Assembly: GCF_026012015.1 (NCBI RefSeq)
Contig: NZ_BRXR01000001.1
Span: 186,001 to 250,000 of the forward strand
DNA from: Clostridium omnivorum
GTDB lineage: Bacteria > Bacillota > Clostridia > Clostridiales > Clostridiaceae
Direction of reading: 5' to 3'
DNA: 64,000 nucleotides
Below are positions 25,312 to 34,862 of this stretch, piece after piece; position 1 is the stretch's first letter; each line of letters starts with the position of its first letter. The translations under genes were made by a program, and so were the position numbers. A model generated the notes under the pieces. The model had not been told where the DNA came from. It worked only from the letters and a program-made list of their open reading frames with translations, and ran no database searches.

Positions 25312-26179
25312 TATATAAGCCACCTCCAAGTTCAGTTCTTTCTAATGCATTTATCACAGCTTGCTTATATACTCCTTTAACAGCTTCTTTTTTAAATGGC
25401 ATAGTAGCTCTACTTTTAATGCTTTCAAAGACTATATTTTCAAGCATAATTAGAACTTCTGAACTAAAGATGTAGGATATAGGCCTTCCCTTAAGAAATA
25501 CTTCAACTTCACTTACTCTAAAAGGGAATCTTCCTACTGCACCAAGTGCTAATGTAATATTTTTTATTATATTGTTTTGAACTTCTATACTTACGGCTGC
25601 GCATAACCTTGATATAGCCAGTGCATTTCTCTTACCTAATTTATAAAAGCCTGTCACTGCGGACTTTTTATTAATGATTATTTCTGTTAATATTTCGTTT
25701 TCCTTTACTTTATTCTTTTCATATTCATTAAAATAATCCTTACATCTAACTAATCTCTTTCCTTTATCACTCTCTATGTGAAAAGCTGCATCCATAGCCA
25801 ATAAGCAAGGTACTACATCAGCTGATGCAGCTGCATTTGCTACATTTCCTCCAAGTGTAGCTCTATTCCTTATTTGTGGGGACCCCATCATATTCGCACA
25901 ATCAGCTAGTGCAGAGAATTTTTCATTTATTATACTTGAATTTTTAACATCTGTAAAAGATGTCATACACCCTATAATTATGTGATGCTCAAAGTTTTTA
26001 ATGCCCTTAATACTATGAATTTTGCTTAAATCAATTAAATATTCAGCCTTGACTTCTCCTCTGTTCAGCCCTAATAGCAAATCCGTTCCTCCAGCTAAAA
26101 GCTTGATATTTTTCTTTTGACTTAACAACATCTTAGCTTCTTCAACTGTGTTAGGTAGCAAAACTTCATTTATAGACAT
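25304..26179 (-). CDS. FAD subunit of molybdenum hydroxylase 3
   Basis: 291 residues of the CO-dehydrogenase/XDH flavoprotein medium chain type. FAD-binding motifs LLAGGTDLLLGLNRGE near residue 26 and ATLGGNVANAAASADVVP near residue 108 are visible. First gene of the third hydroxylase set; its 3' end overlaps the FeS subunit. The start follows AAGGGAGG. Confidence 0.92.
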   Translation of the reverse strand: MSINEVLLPNTVEEAKMLLSQKKNIKLLAGGTDLLLGLNRGEVKAEYLIDLSKIHSIKGIKNFEHHIIIGCMTSFTDVKNSSIINEKFSALADCANMMGSPQIRNRATLGGNVANAAASADVVPCLLAMDAAFHIESDKGKRLVRCKDYFNEYEKNKVKENEILTEIIINKKSAVTGFYKLGKRNALAISRLCAAVSIEVQNNIIKNITLALGAVGRFPFRVSEVEVFLKGRPISYIFSSEVLIMLENIVFESIKSRATMPFKKEAVKGVYKQAVINALERTELGGGLYNE

Positions 26180-26190
26180 ATGAACCTCCC

Positions 26191-27531
26191 TTATATATTA
26201 ATACTTATTTTAGCCCTGTTCCACACTTTCTCAATACTTCTATTGCACATTTTAATTATGTTTTCTTCATCAAAATTAAGCAGCTTTCTATCCTCCATTA
26301 CAACTTTTCCATTAATAATAGTTGTTATAACATTCTCAGTCTTACCTGAAAATACTATTTGACTTTCCTCATTTTCATTGAAACTAGGTGCATTATGCAC
26401 CTTATTAAGATCAAGTATAATAATATCTGCTTTTTTTCCTTCTTCTATAGAACCTATTTCCTTTTCCTTACCCATGACCTTAGCCCCTCCCATAGTTGCT
26501 AGATATAAAACTTGCTTACAATCCATAGCTTTAGGACCAATAGTGACTTTTTGAATTAATGAGCTTAATTTCATTTCCATAAATGCATCAAGATTGTTAC
26601 TACAAGGAGCTCCATCTGAAGCTATTCCAACATTTACTCCACGTTCTAATAGCTCAGGAATTTTAGCAATTCCTGACGACAGCTTCAAGTTTGAGGATGG
26701 ACAATGTACTACCTTTGCATTACTTTTACTTATAAGCTCTACCTCTTCATCATTAAGCCATATGCAATGAGCTAATATAAGATTCTCATTTAAAAGTCCT
26801 ACTTTTTTTAAATAGTTAATGTTTCTCATATTCCTATCCTGCTGAACAAAAGCAATTTCTCCACGATTTTCAGATGCATGGGTATGCACTTTTACACCAT
26901 ACTCCTTTGAAAGCTTTGATACCTCTAACAAAAGCTCTTCTGAGCATGAAACTACAAATCTAGGAGTAAAAGCATATTCAATTCTTCCATCATCAGCCTT
27001 ATGCCATTTTTTAAGCAGCTTTACACTTTCGGCTATGGAATCCTCTTTTCTTTCCATTAAACTTGCTGGAACCTCCGTTCCATAATCCATCATAACTTTT
27101 CCTGTAATTGCTCTAAGTCCACTGTCATAAATAGCTTTTATAGCATTGTCTGTATAATGAACAGTTTCCATATCTACAATAGAAGTGGTTCCACCTTTTA
27201 TTAGTTCACTGATTCCAAGCATAGCAGAATAATATATGCTTTCTTCATCATGCGCTCCTTCTAGCGGCCATATTCTATACTTTAGCCAATCTAAAAGTTC
27301 CATGTCATCAGCTGTACCTCTAAAAAGAGTCTGGCATAGGTGTATATGAGGCTGAACAAATCCAGGCATAGCTATTTTTCCATCTGCATCTATTACCTTA
27401 TCAAAAGCACCTTCTATTTCTGACTTGCTGATTTTTTCAATCCTAGTATCTGTAATTGCAATATATCCTTTGAACTTAGAAAACTTTTCATCCATAGTTA
27501 ATATCAAGGCATTTTTTATTAATATTTTCAT
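26191..27531 (-). CDS. Amidohydrolase, guanine/5'-deoxyadenosine deaminase-like
   Basis: 446 residues of the MtaD/SsnA/TrzA amidohydrolase group. Metal ligands are PHIHLCQTLFRG, VHTHASEN, AHCIWL and ASDGAPCSNNLD. It is a second, distinct SsnA-like enzyme in the window. Lying between hydroxylase sets, it probably deaminates a purine or purine nucleoside (guanine, 8-oxoguanine or 5'-deoxyadenosine are candidates). Substrate cannot be fixed from sequence. Start at 27531 follows AAGGAGAATAAG. Confidence 0.8.
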   Translation of the reverse strand: MKILIKNALILTMDEKFSKFKGYIAITDTRIEKISKSEIEGAFDKVIDADGKIAMPGFVQPHIHLCQTLFRGTADDMELLDWLKYRIWPLEGAHDEESIYYSAMLGISELIKGGTTSIVDMETVHYTDNAIKAIYDSGLRAITGKVMMDYGTEVPASLMERKEDSIAESVKLLKKWHKADDGRIEYAFTPRFVVSCSEELLLEVSKLSKEYGVKVHTHASENRGEIAFVQQDRNMRNINYLKKVGLLNENLILAHCIWLNDEEVELISKSNAKVVHCPSSNLKLSSGIAKIPELLERGVNVGIASDGAPCSNNLDAFMEMKLSSLIQKVTIGPKAMDCKQVLYLATMGGAKVMGKEKEIGSIEEGKKADIIILDLNKVHNAPSFNENEESQIVFSGKTENVITTIINGKVVMEDRKLLNFDEENIIKMCNRSIEKVWNRAKISINI

Positions 27532-27568
27532 TCTTATTCTCCTTAATATATTTTATTGCACTACATAT

Positions 27569-28402
27569 TCAAATTATATCTAGTAATCTTAAAATAAGAT
27601 TTTTACTTACTTCAAGCCTGTAATTCGCACTTGACCTTATGTCGCTTATAGGAGAAATGCTTTCTTCAATTATTTTTTGAACTTTTGTTAAATTATTTTT
27701 ATTTAATTCTTTTCCTATTAGAAATTGTTCAGCCTTTTGTATTCTAATAACCTTTGGAGCCACTGCTCCATATGCAATCCTTATATCTTCTATGATATTT
27801 TTACTAAGCTTAATTAAAACTCCAATGGAACTTATTGATATAACCATTGCATTTCTTAAACCAACTTTTTCAAAATAACAGTTAAAGGAGCTATATTTTT
27901 TATCAAGAACTATATATTCAATAAATTCATTTGCCTTTAACTCAGTCCTTCCTACTCCACTTATAAAATCAATAATTTTAACTATTCTTTCTCCATTTAA
28001 ACTTTTTAAAATTAGCTCAGCATCCAACAGTATCAATGCCAATATACCGTCTGAACTTGGGGATGCATTTTGTATATTGCCACCTAATGTAGCTCTATTT
28101 CTTATCTGACTTGATCCTATAGTTTTTAAGGCCTTTACTAAAACTTTAAAATTATCATCCACCAATTTGTCTTCAATTATTGTACTTAAGCTTACATTAC
28201 TTCCTATATAAACTTTGTTCTCTTTTTCAAAAACTTGCTTAATTTCCTGAACTTCATTTATATCTAATATAGGTTTGGGTTGAAGCTTCCCATTTCTTAA
28301 TGCCACCATCACATCTGTGCATCCAGCAACTATTCTTCTCTTGTCATTATCTAAGTTTTCCAGTAGTTCACCAAAATTTTTTGCTACTATAATCTGCTCC
28401 AT
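27569..28402 (-). CDS. FAD subunit of molybdenum hydroxylase (second copy in operon)
   Basis: 277 residues of the same FAD-subunit family: RRIVAGCTDVMVALRNG near the N-terminus replaces the usual AGGTD with AGCTD, while ATLGGNIQNASPSSDG is intact. It follows an FeS subunit gene by 4 bases. Together with 28407 and one of the full-length molybdopterin subunits it should form a heterotrimer. Confidence 0.9.
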   Translation of the reverse strand: MEQIIVAKNFGELLENLDNDKRRIVAGCTDVMVALRNGKLQPKPILDINEVQEIKQVFEKENKVYIGSNVSLSTIIEDKLVDDNFKVLVKALKTIGSSQIRNRATLGGNIQNASPSSDGILALILLDAELILKSLNGERIVKIIDFISGVGRTELKANEFIEYIVLDKKYSSFNCYFEKVGLRNAMVISISSIGVLIKLSKNIIEDIRIAYGAVAPKVIRIQKAEQFLIGKELNKNNLTKVQKIIEESISPISDIRSSANYRLEVSKNLILRLLDII

Positions 28403-28406
28403 ACCA

Positions 28407-28877
28407 TCACCTCTCCTCTTTCATACGTTTAGCCGCTAATTGTACAGCTTCAATTATTTTTACATATCCAGTGCACCTACAAAAGTTTCCCTCTAGATTC
28501 TTCTTTATTTCCTCAACTGTGGGACTCAAATTTCTATTTAAAAGTACTCTTGTAGACATAACCATTCCTGGAATACAATATCCACATTGTACAGCCCCCG
28601 CATCTACAAAAGCATTTTCTATTATTTCAAGCTCTTCCATTTGGTTTTTACCTTCTATTGTATACAATTCCTTATTGTCAGCTTGATAGGCATATAAAAG
28701 GCATGATGCTACATTCTTATTGTCCATAATTATAGTGCAGGCCCCACATTCGCCTTCTCCACACCCTTCTTTAGTACCAGTTAGCCCTAAATCCTCTCTA
28801 ATAACATCAAGTAATCTGTCATCATAGGAGACATCTACTTCTCGAGCTTCACCGTTTATTTTAAACTTAATTAGCAT
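28407..28877 (-). CDS. [2Fe-2S] subunit of molybdenum hydroxylase (second copy)
   Basis: About 156 residues with both [2Fe-2S] motifs (CGEGECGACTIIMDN ... CLL; AVQCGYCIPGM ... GNFCRCTGY). The ATG at 28877 is chosen because AAAGGGGTG precedes it at good spacing; an ATG at 28898 directly abuts the previous stop without a site. Confidence 0.9.
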   Translation of the reverse strand: MLIKFKINGEAREVDVSYDDRLLDVIREDLGLTGTKEGCGEGECGACTIIMDNKNVASCLLYAYQADNKELYTIEGKNQMEELEIIENAFVDAGAVQCGYCIPGMVMSTRVLLNRNLSPTVEEIKKNLEGNFCRCTGYVKIIEAVQLAAKRMKEER

Positions 28878-28898
28878 CCTCTTCACCCCTTTGTTCAT

Positions 28899-29375
28899 CT
28901 ATAAATTTAAACTATGAGATATGTCCTCTAATATTAAGCTATCTACACTTTCAATTATTTGTCTATACCCCGTACATCTGCATAAGTTCCCATCTATAGC
29001 TCTAATAATCTCTTCTCTTGAAGGCTGTATGCTTTCATAGAGCAATCCTAGAATTGCCATTATCATTCCTGGGGTGCAGTATCCACACTGAACTGCACCA
29101 GCACTCATCATTCTTTCTTGAAGAGTCATTAGTACTTTATCATTTACACCTTCAATGGTAATAACCTCTAACCCTTCAATTTGACCTGTCATTACCATGC
29201 AAGAGTTTACTGCCTTATTATTTAATAGCACAGTGCATGCACCGCATTCACCAACTTCACAACCCTTTTTTACACTTGTGAGCCCCATATCGTCTCTTAA
29301 AAAATCGACTAAAGGCTTTGTTTTTATTACATTCCTTTCAATTTCTTCTCCGTTTAACTTAAATTTTATAGCCAA
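28899..29375 (-). CDS. [2Fe-2S] subunit of molybdenum hydroxylase (first copy)
   Basis: About 158 residues, both [2Fe-2S] motifs present (CEVGECGACTVLLNN; AVQCGYCTPGM ... GNLCRCTGY). The probable start is TTG at 29375, 7 bases after GGAGG and one base after the stop of the FAD subunit. The upstream ATG at 29396 lies inside that gene. It pairs with the FAD gene at 29377. Confidence 0.88.
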   Translation of the reverse strand: MAIKFKLNGEEIERNVIKTKPLVDFLRDDMGLTSVKKGCEVGECGACTVLLNNKAVNSCMVMTGQIEGLEVITIEGVNDKVLMTLQERMMSAGAVQCGYCTPGMIMAILGLLYESIQPSREEIIRAIDGNLCRCTGYRQIIESVDSLILEDISHSLNL

Positions 29376-29376
29376 G

Positions 29377-30213
29377 TTAATTCCTCCATTCTTCAAGTGT
29401 CTTTACAATTAGTCCTTTTAGTACTGATTCTTTATACTCTGTTGACCACCTTCTGCCGCTAAGCGACACTGCTTCTGCAGTTGAACACTCTGCAATAGCT
29501 TCAATAGCTTTTGAATCTAATCTTTCGCCCCTAAAATAACTTTCAGTATTCCAAAGCCTACCGTGCCTTGGCAGCATAGCTCCAGGGCAAATTCTTATAT
29601 CTTCAATGATTCCATTTCTTTCTTTAAGCGCTATTGCAAGTGTTAATCTAGATATAGCTAAAGATTTTCTTCTTCCTACTTTAATTAACTTCCATCTGTA
29701 TCCATCTATTGGTGTAACTTTAATAGATTTCAAAAGTTCATTTGAGTTTAAATCTAAACCTTTTGCTAAAAAAAAGTCTTTTAAAGCTATGCAACGTACC
29801 CCGTTAATGCTTTCAATATTAACTTTTGCATCATAGATTAATAGCGGAGGAATACTATCAGCACAAATTGCATTGTTCACTATATTTCCACCAATAGTAC
29901 CTCTATTTCTTATTAAAGTTGACCCAACTAAGCTACAAGCCTTACTTAACATTGGAAGCCATTTTTTTATCAGTTCATTTTTTTCAATTTCTGAATGGGT
30001 GCAGCAAGCTCCAATAGTAATTTCATTTTTCAGTTCTTCAATCTTTAAAAGTTCTTCAAGATTTGAAATATCAATGAAGGGCTCTGCATACTGTTTTCCC
30101 TTTCTTTTATCAACCATTAGATCAGTGCCACCAGCTATCAATGTGCATTGGTCCTTATTTATATAATCAAATACTTCAACTAACCCTTTAGGCTTTACAA
30201 ACATTGTATCCAT
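29377..30213 (-). CDS. FAD subunit of molybdenum hydroxylase (first copy)
   Basis: 278 residues: TLIAGGTDLMVDKRKG and GTIGGNIVNNAICADSIP are the FAD-binding segments. Its start at 30213 lies 26 bases inside the end of the molybdopterin subunit gene; AAGGAG precedes it. Order molybdopterin-FAD-FeS matches the XDH operon type. Confidence 0.92.
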   Translation of the reverse strand: MDTMFVKPKGLVEVFDYINKDQCTLIAGGTDLMVDKRKGKQYAEPFIDISNLEELLKIEELKNEITIGACCTHSEIEKNELIKKWLPMLSKACSLVGSTLIRNRGTIGGNIVNNAICADSIPPLLIYDAKVNIESINGVRCIALKDFFLAKGLDLNSNELLKSIKVTPIDGYRWKLIKVGRRKSLAISRLTLAIALKERNGIIEDIRICPGAMLPRHGRLWNTESYFRGERLDSKAIEAIAECSTAEAVSLSGRRWSTEYKESVLKGLIVKTLEEWRN

Positions 30214-32443
30214 GCTTACTCAACTCCTTACCAAGCACTATTTTTTCTAGACTAAACGGAAGATCAGTAATTCTCTTACCAGTTGCAAACCTTATAGCAT
30301 TTCCAATGCATGCTGGCACCGGCGTTAACACTGGTTCACCAGTGCCTTTAGCTCCAAATGGCCCAAGCCTATCTATACTTTCCACGGCTTCACTATAAAT
30401 CTCTGGCACATCCTGAGAGGTAGGAATTAAATATCCATCAAAATTATTGTTTTCTATCACACCATTGCTAATTTCCAGGTCCTCCATAAGTGCATAGCCA
30501 ATTCCTGTTGCAACACCACCATTAATTTGTCCCCTTAAAGCTACTGGATTCAGTATTTTACCTATATCATGTATAGCAAAGTATTTATCTACAGCAGTCA
30601 TACCAGTAACTAAATCTACAGTTAAATAGCATACATGTGCTCCATAATGATAGGAAACATATGGTATTCCAAGCCCAGTATGTTCATTCCAATCAATCTT
30701 AGGCATATCAAATCTCCCATATGCTCTTACTTCCTTTTTGTCACTTAAAAGCTTGCAGAACTCTAAAAGCGAAGTAAGAAGTTTTTTATTATTATAAAAG
30801 CTCCCATCTTCATAATTAACTTTCTGAATCTCAATACCAAAGTAAGCACTAACTTCAGCTTTAAGAAAGTTAATAAAGTTGTTGCATGCCACTTCAACAG
30901 CCTTACCACCAACAGTTGATCCTCTTGATGCAACTGTTGGGCCGGAGTTTAATATTTTAAAAGTATCATAATTATTAACTTCAATATTATTAGAAGACAG
31001 CTGTAATACTTCACTTGCTATTTGGGAAAATATAGTTCTTGAACCTTGTCCAAGTTCAGAAATTCCACATGTAACAAGTAATTTTTTAGTATCTCTAAGA
31101 AAATGAACTTCTGACTGTGCAAAATCCTCACCTTCAGCTCCTAAGCTTATACCATGATAGCCTAATGCTACACCAATGCCTTTTTTCACATATTTATTTT
31201 GTAAATTAAAGCTCCTAAATTCTTTTTTCTTTTCATCCCACTGTGAAACCTCTCTAATCCTTTTCAATATATACTCAATTGATGGCTCCCAATCGATTGT
31301 TTGATTAGTTGGTGTAGTCTTTCCCTTTCTCCACACATTCTTGAGCCTTAATTCAATAGGATCCATATTGAGCTTGTAGGACATTTCATCTATTATAGTG
31401 TCATAAAAATAGCAGGCCTGCAGTCCTCCAAAGCCTCTAAAAGCACCACAATATACGTTATTTGTGTAATAAACCTCATTCTCTATATCAGTCCAATCAT
31501 ATACATAAGGCCCTCCAGAATGTGTGGTGTTTCTGTACTGAACGAAATTACTAACAGAAGCATAGGCACCTCCGTCCATTCTATTTCTGACCTCAATGCC
31601 ATTAAATTCTCCTTCTTTGCTTGAAACTAATGTAATCTTACTTTTTATGGGATGTCTTTTATAACTTGAAATAATGGACTCCTCTCTAGTAGCTACATAT
31701 TTGCATGGTCTTCCTGTCTTGAAGGTACCAAGTGATACAAAGCCACAAGCTTCATATACTACATCATCTTTTCCCCCAAATGCTCCTCCAACTGTACTTT
31801 GAATTACTCTTACCTTTTCAGTAGATAAATTTAAAATCTTAGCAACTATATCCCTAGCTGTAAGTGGGCTTTGCATAGGAGCTCTAATCACCAATATGTC
31901 ACCCTCATAAGAGCTTACTGCCCCCTCTGGCTCTATATACATATGTTCCTGATGCTTAGTACTAAGCTCCATACTTAAAACTACATCATCACTTTTCATG
32001 CTCTTTTTCTCAATATTCTTTTTAACAACTAGTCTATTTAATAACTTTTCAGATTTATCTACATCGTAAACTGGATTAAGTTCTTCATAGTATACTTTAA
32101 CGAGCCCTGCTGCTCTATCAGCAATTTTCTTATTTTCAGCACATACGATAGCAATCGCATCTCCAATATATCTTACTGTTCCATTTGATAAAATTTGATT
32201 GTCGCATACTGGAAATCCATAGCTGTTATCTCCACAAAAATCATTTGCTGTATAAATACCAATTACCCCTTGAATTTCTGCTTCTTTAATATCAATAGAC
32301 TTTATATTTCCATATGGAATGCTGCTTCTAACAACAGATATATAGAGCATATTATCCATAAAAATATCATCTACGTACTCAGCTTTACCTGTTATTTTTT
32401 CATAGCCATCAACTCTGTCATAGTTCTTTCCTACATATTTCAT
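30188..32443 (-). CDS. Xanthine dehydrogenase-type molybdopterin subunit (second full-length)
   Basis: About 751 residues. A hammerhead domain (KITGKAEYVDDIFMDNMLY) is followed by cofactor motifs VGGAFGGKDDVVYE, CGAFRGFGGLQ, and the active-site GPFGAKGTGEPVLT with the catalytic glutamate. It hydroxylates a purine or related heterocycle using water as the oxygen source. The ATG at 32443 follows GGAG; an earlier GTG frame start overlaps the preceding gene. Probable partners are 29377 and 28899. Confidence 0.9.
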   Translation of the reverse strand: MKYVGKNYDRVDGYEKITGKAEYVDDIFMDNMLYISVVRSSIPYGNIKSIDIKEAEIQGVIGIYTANDFCGDNSYGFPVCDNQILSNGTVRYIGDAIAIVCAENKKIADRAAGLVKVYYEELNPVYDVDKSEKLLNRLVVKKNIEKKSMKSDDVVLSMELSTKHQEHMYIEPEGAVSSYEGDILVIRAPMQSPLTARDIVAKILNLSTEKVRVIQSTVGGAFGGKDDVVYEACGFVSLGTFKTGRPCKYVATREESIISSYKRHPIKSKITLVSSKEGEFNGIEVRNRMDGGAYASVSNFVQYRNTTHSGGPYVYDWTDIENEVYYTNNVYCGAFRGFGGLQACYFYDTIIDEMSYKLNMDPIELRLKNVWRKGKTTPTNQTIDWEPSIEYILKRIREVSQWDEKKKEFRSFNLQNKYVKKGIGVALGYHGISLGAEGEDFAQSEVHFLRDTKKLLVTCGISELGQGSRTIFSQIASEVLQLSSNNIEVNNYDTFKILNSGPTVASRGSTVGGKAVEVACNNFINFLKAEVSAYFGIEIQKVNYEDGSFYNNKKLLTSLLEFCKLLSDKKEVRAYGRFDMPKIDWNEHTGLGIPYVSYHYGAHVCYLTVDLVTGMTAVDKYFAIHDIGKILNPVALRGQINGGVATGIGYALMEDLEISNGVIENNNFDGYLIPTSQDVPEIYSEAVESIDRLGPFGAKGTGEPVLTPVPACIGNAIRFATGKRITDLPFSLEKIVLGKELSKHGYNVCKA

Positions 32444-32472
32444 ACTTTTTTCTCCTTCCTCGCTGATTCCAC

Positions 32473-34719
32473 CTACCACTGATTATTTTCTCTAAGTAAA
32501 ATTTTTTCCGCGGTAATTGGCAAGCTATAACTTCTATAGCCCACAGCATTATATATAGCATTTGATAAAGCTGGAGCTGGAGCATCTATACTTATCTCTC
32601 CTACACCTTTCATTCCAAAGGCTCCTGTAGTCTCATAGGGTTCTACATGAAGGCATTCTATTTCTGGAACATCTAAAATGCTTGGAATTATATAAGTAGA
32701 TAGCTTATTATTTAATACTTTTGAATTTTCTAGCTTTAATCCTTCAAAAAGTGCATATCCTATTCCTTGAGCCGCACCTCCATGTATTTGACCTTGAAGA
32801 GATTGAGGATTTATTACTTTACCACATTCTGTTGCAGTTATATATTTTAATATGGCAACGCTTCCAGTTATCATATCAACTTCTACTAGGGCCATATGTG
32901 CTGAATGAGAATATATTATATGCGGAAGTCCATGTCCTATTTCGTGCCTGTCTTTTGCTATTGGATTATCAGCATAGCAAATAGCCATTCTTTTTGTGCT
33001 ATCCATTAATTCATATACTTTTTCAAAGGAAACCTCTCCACTGTTCCCAATAATACTGCCATTACTTAAAATTAAATTTTCTATATTTTCTTTAAGAAAA
33101 ATAGCAGCAGCCTCTAGCATATTTTCCTTTAAAATCTTTGAAGCTCCTTCTAATGCTTTAGCATAAATATAAGTGGTTCTTGAGGCAGATGCTGGACCGG
33201 AATCTAAAGTAAATTTAGAATCAGGGGTTGTATAACTAATCTTTGATCTATCTAAATTAAACAGTTCGGCGGCTATTTGTACATTTGCTGTAGTATTACC
33301 TTGCCCCATATCTGAAATGCCCCCATATACAATCAATGTACCATTTTCCTTAAGCTCCAGCTTCGCCTGAGCATAATCAGGAATATTAACTCCAAGCCCC
33401 CCGCCTTGATATGCTACAGCAATACCTAGTCCTCTCTTTTTGTTTTCCGAATTTGTCTTTAAATATTCTTTTTTATTTTTATACAAATCCGTATTCTCTA
33501 AAGCCTGTAAGCATTCTTTTAATCCGGTGCTATATATAAATGTATGTCCGATGCATGAGGTATCCCATTGATGAATAACATTTTTCTTTCTTATATCAAG
33601 TGTAGTTATATTTAGTTTTTCGGCAATTATATCCATTTGCGACTCAAAAGCAAAAGTAACCTGAGGCACACCAAATCCTCTGAACGCACCACCTATAGGA
33701 TTATTTGTGTATACCGCATAACCATTTACTCTTGTGTTCTCAATTTTATATGGACCTGCAAAGTGCTCAACAGCCAGATTAAGTACTTCTGCTCCTAGAC
33801 TTGCGTAAGCTCCTTTGTCAAAATATAGCTCAGCCTCACAGCCTGTAATAGTACCATCACTTTTAGCAGCAGTTTTATATTTCATAAATGCAGCATGTCT
33901 ATGATAACTTGAATTTATGGATTCTGACCTTTCCAAAAAAATTCGTACTGGCCTTCTAAGCTTAATAACCGCCAGAGCGATTAAGAGCTGAATAGTTATT
34001 CCATCTTTTCTCCCAAACCCACCACCAAAAAACGGTGCAGCAACTCTTATTTGATCCTTAGGAATATCCAGTGCGTAGGATATTTCATCTATATCCCTAT
34101 AAATAGTCTGAGTTCCAGCCCAAATTGCTAGTTTACCATCTTCATCAATCTTTCCAAATCCAGCTTCTGTTTCTAATGGCATATGATCTTGAAAAGGTAC
34201 GTAATACTTATTTTCAATTACAATATCCGCTTCTTTAAACGCTCTTTCTACATCTCCTTTAGTAACTTCTATCTTGTGAAGAAGGTTACCATTTTCATGT
34301 ATTAATGGAGCATTTTCTTTTAGCCCTTCAAAGGGAGTTGTAACAACTGTAAGCATTTCATATTGTATGCTTATATTTTTGATAGCTTCTTCAACAGCTC
34401 TTTTACTTTCTCCAACTACCAAACATATTGGATCACCAATACATCTTACTTTTTTTTCGACAAGTATTTCCTGATCCTTGTGTACAATACCATACCTATT
34501 TCTTCCAGGTATATCTTTAGCTGTAAAAATAGCAATTACACCCTTCACTGCCTTTGCCCTATCGAGGTCTATTTTTAAAATATTACCATGAGGCACTTCA
34601 GATCTTTTTACTCCAAGAATTAAAGTATCACTTTCCCTAATATCAGATGGATACTTATGAGTGCCTTCTGCTTTAAGCTTTCCCTCAGCTCGATTAAATT
34701 CTTTTCCTACATACTTCAT
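32473..34719 (-). CDS. Xanthine dehydrogenase-type molybdopterin subunit (first full-length)
   Basis: 748 residues, first gene of the hydroxylase operon. Hammerhead KAEGTHKYPSDIRESDTLI, cofactor motifs FFGGGFGRKDGITIQ and GGAFRGFGVPQ, DMGQGNTTANVQIAAE, and active-site GAFGMKGVGEISI. The last motif has Ile where the neighbour has Pro after the glutamate, so the two enzymes probably differ in substrate. No FAD or FeS gene directly follows it. Its partners may be the FeS/FAD pair at 28407 and 27569. Start follows GGAGGAG. Confidence 0.9.
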   Translation of the reverse strand: MKYVGKEFNRAEGKLKAEGTHKYPSDIRESDTLILGVKRSEVPHGNILKIDLDRAKAVKGVIAIFTAKDIPGRNRYGIVHKDQEILVEKKVRCIGDPICLVVGESKRAVEEAIKNISIQYEMLTVVTTPFEGLKENAPLIHENGNLLHKIEVTKGDVERAFKEADIVIENKYYVPFQDHMPLETEAGFGKIDEDGKLAIWAGTQTIYRDIDEISYALDIPKDQIRVAAPFFGGGFGRKDGITIQLLIALAVIKLRRPVRIFLERSESINSSYHRHAAFMKYKTAAKSDGTITGCEAELYFDKGAYASLGAEVLNLAVEHFAGPYKIENTRVNGYAVYTNNPIGGAFRGFGVPQVTFAFESQMDIIAEKLNITTLDIRKKNVIHQWDTSCIGHTFIYSTGLKECLQALENTDLYKNKKEYLKTNSENKKRGLGIAVAYQGGGLGVNIPDYAQAKLELKENGTLIVYGGISDMGQGNTTANVQIAAELFNLDRSKISYTTPDSKFTLDSGPASASRTTYIYAKALEGASKILKENMLEAAAIFLKENIENLILSNGSIIGNSGEVSFEKVYELMDSTKRMAICYADNPIAKDRHEIGHGLPHIIYSHSAHMALVEVDMITGSVAILKYITATECGKVINPQSLQGQIHGGAAQGIGYALFEGLKLENSKVLNNKLSTYIIPSILDVPEIECLHVEPYETTGAFGMKGVGEISIDAPAPALSNAIYNAVGYRSYSLPITAEKILLRENNQW

Positions 34720-34755
34720 TATTTCTCCTCCACTGCTTGGATTTTAAAAATAGAG

Positions 34756-34788
34756 CTAATATATACTTCTTTGCTTAATTTATATTAG
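34756..34788. promoter_or_regulatory. Inverted repeat in the molybdenum-hydroxylase operon leader
   Basis: CTAATATA and TATATTAG (8 bp) are separated by 17 bases in the 112-base region between the terminator at 34862 and the first operon gene. No sigma-54 site and no convincing sigma-A promoter is visible; the repeat is a possible operator. Confidence 0.35.
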
Positions 34789-34831
34789 TCTTAAGAAAAT
34801 ATATTACTAAATTTATTTGCATAATAAAAAA

Positions 34832-34862
34832 AGCTGTGATGCATCATTAATGCTTCACAACT
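34832..34862 (-). terminator. Terminator of the YprB-like gene
   Basis: A 13-bp stem with two mismatches overlaps the stop codon and is followed on the minus strand by a long T run, separating this gene from the molybdenum-hydroxylase operon. Confidence 0.75.
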
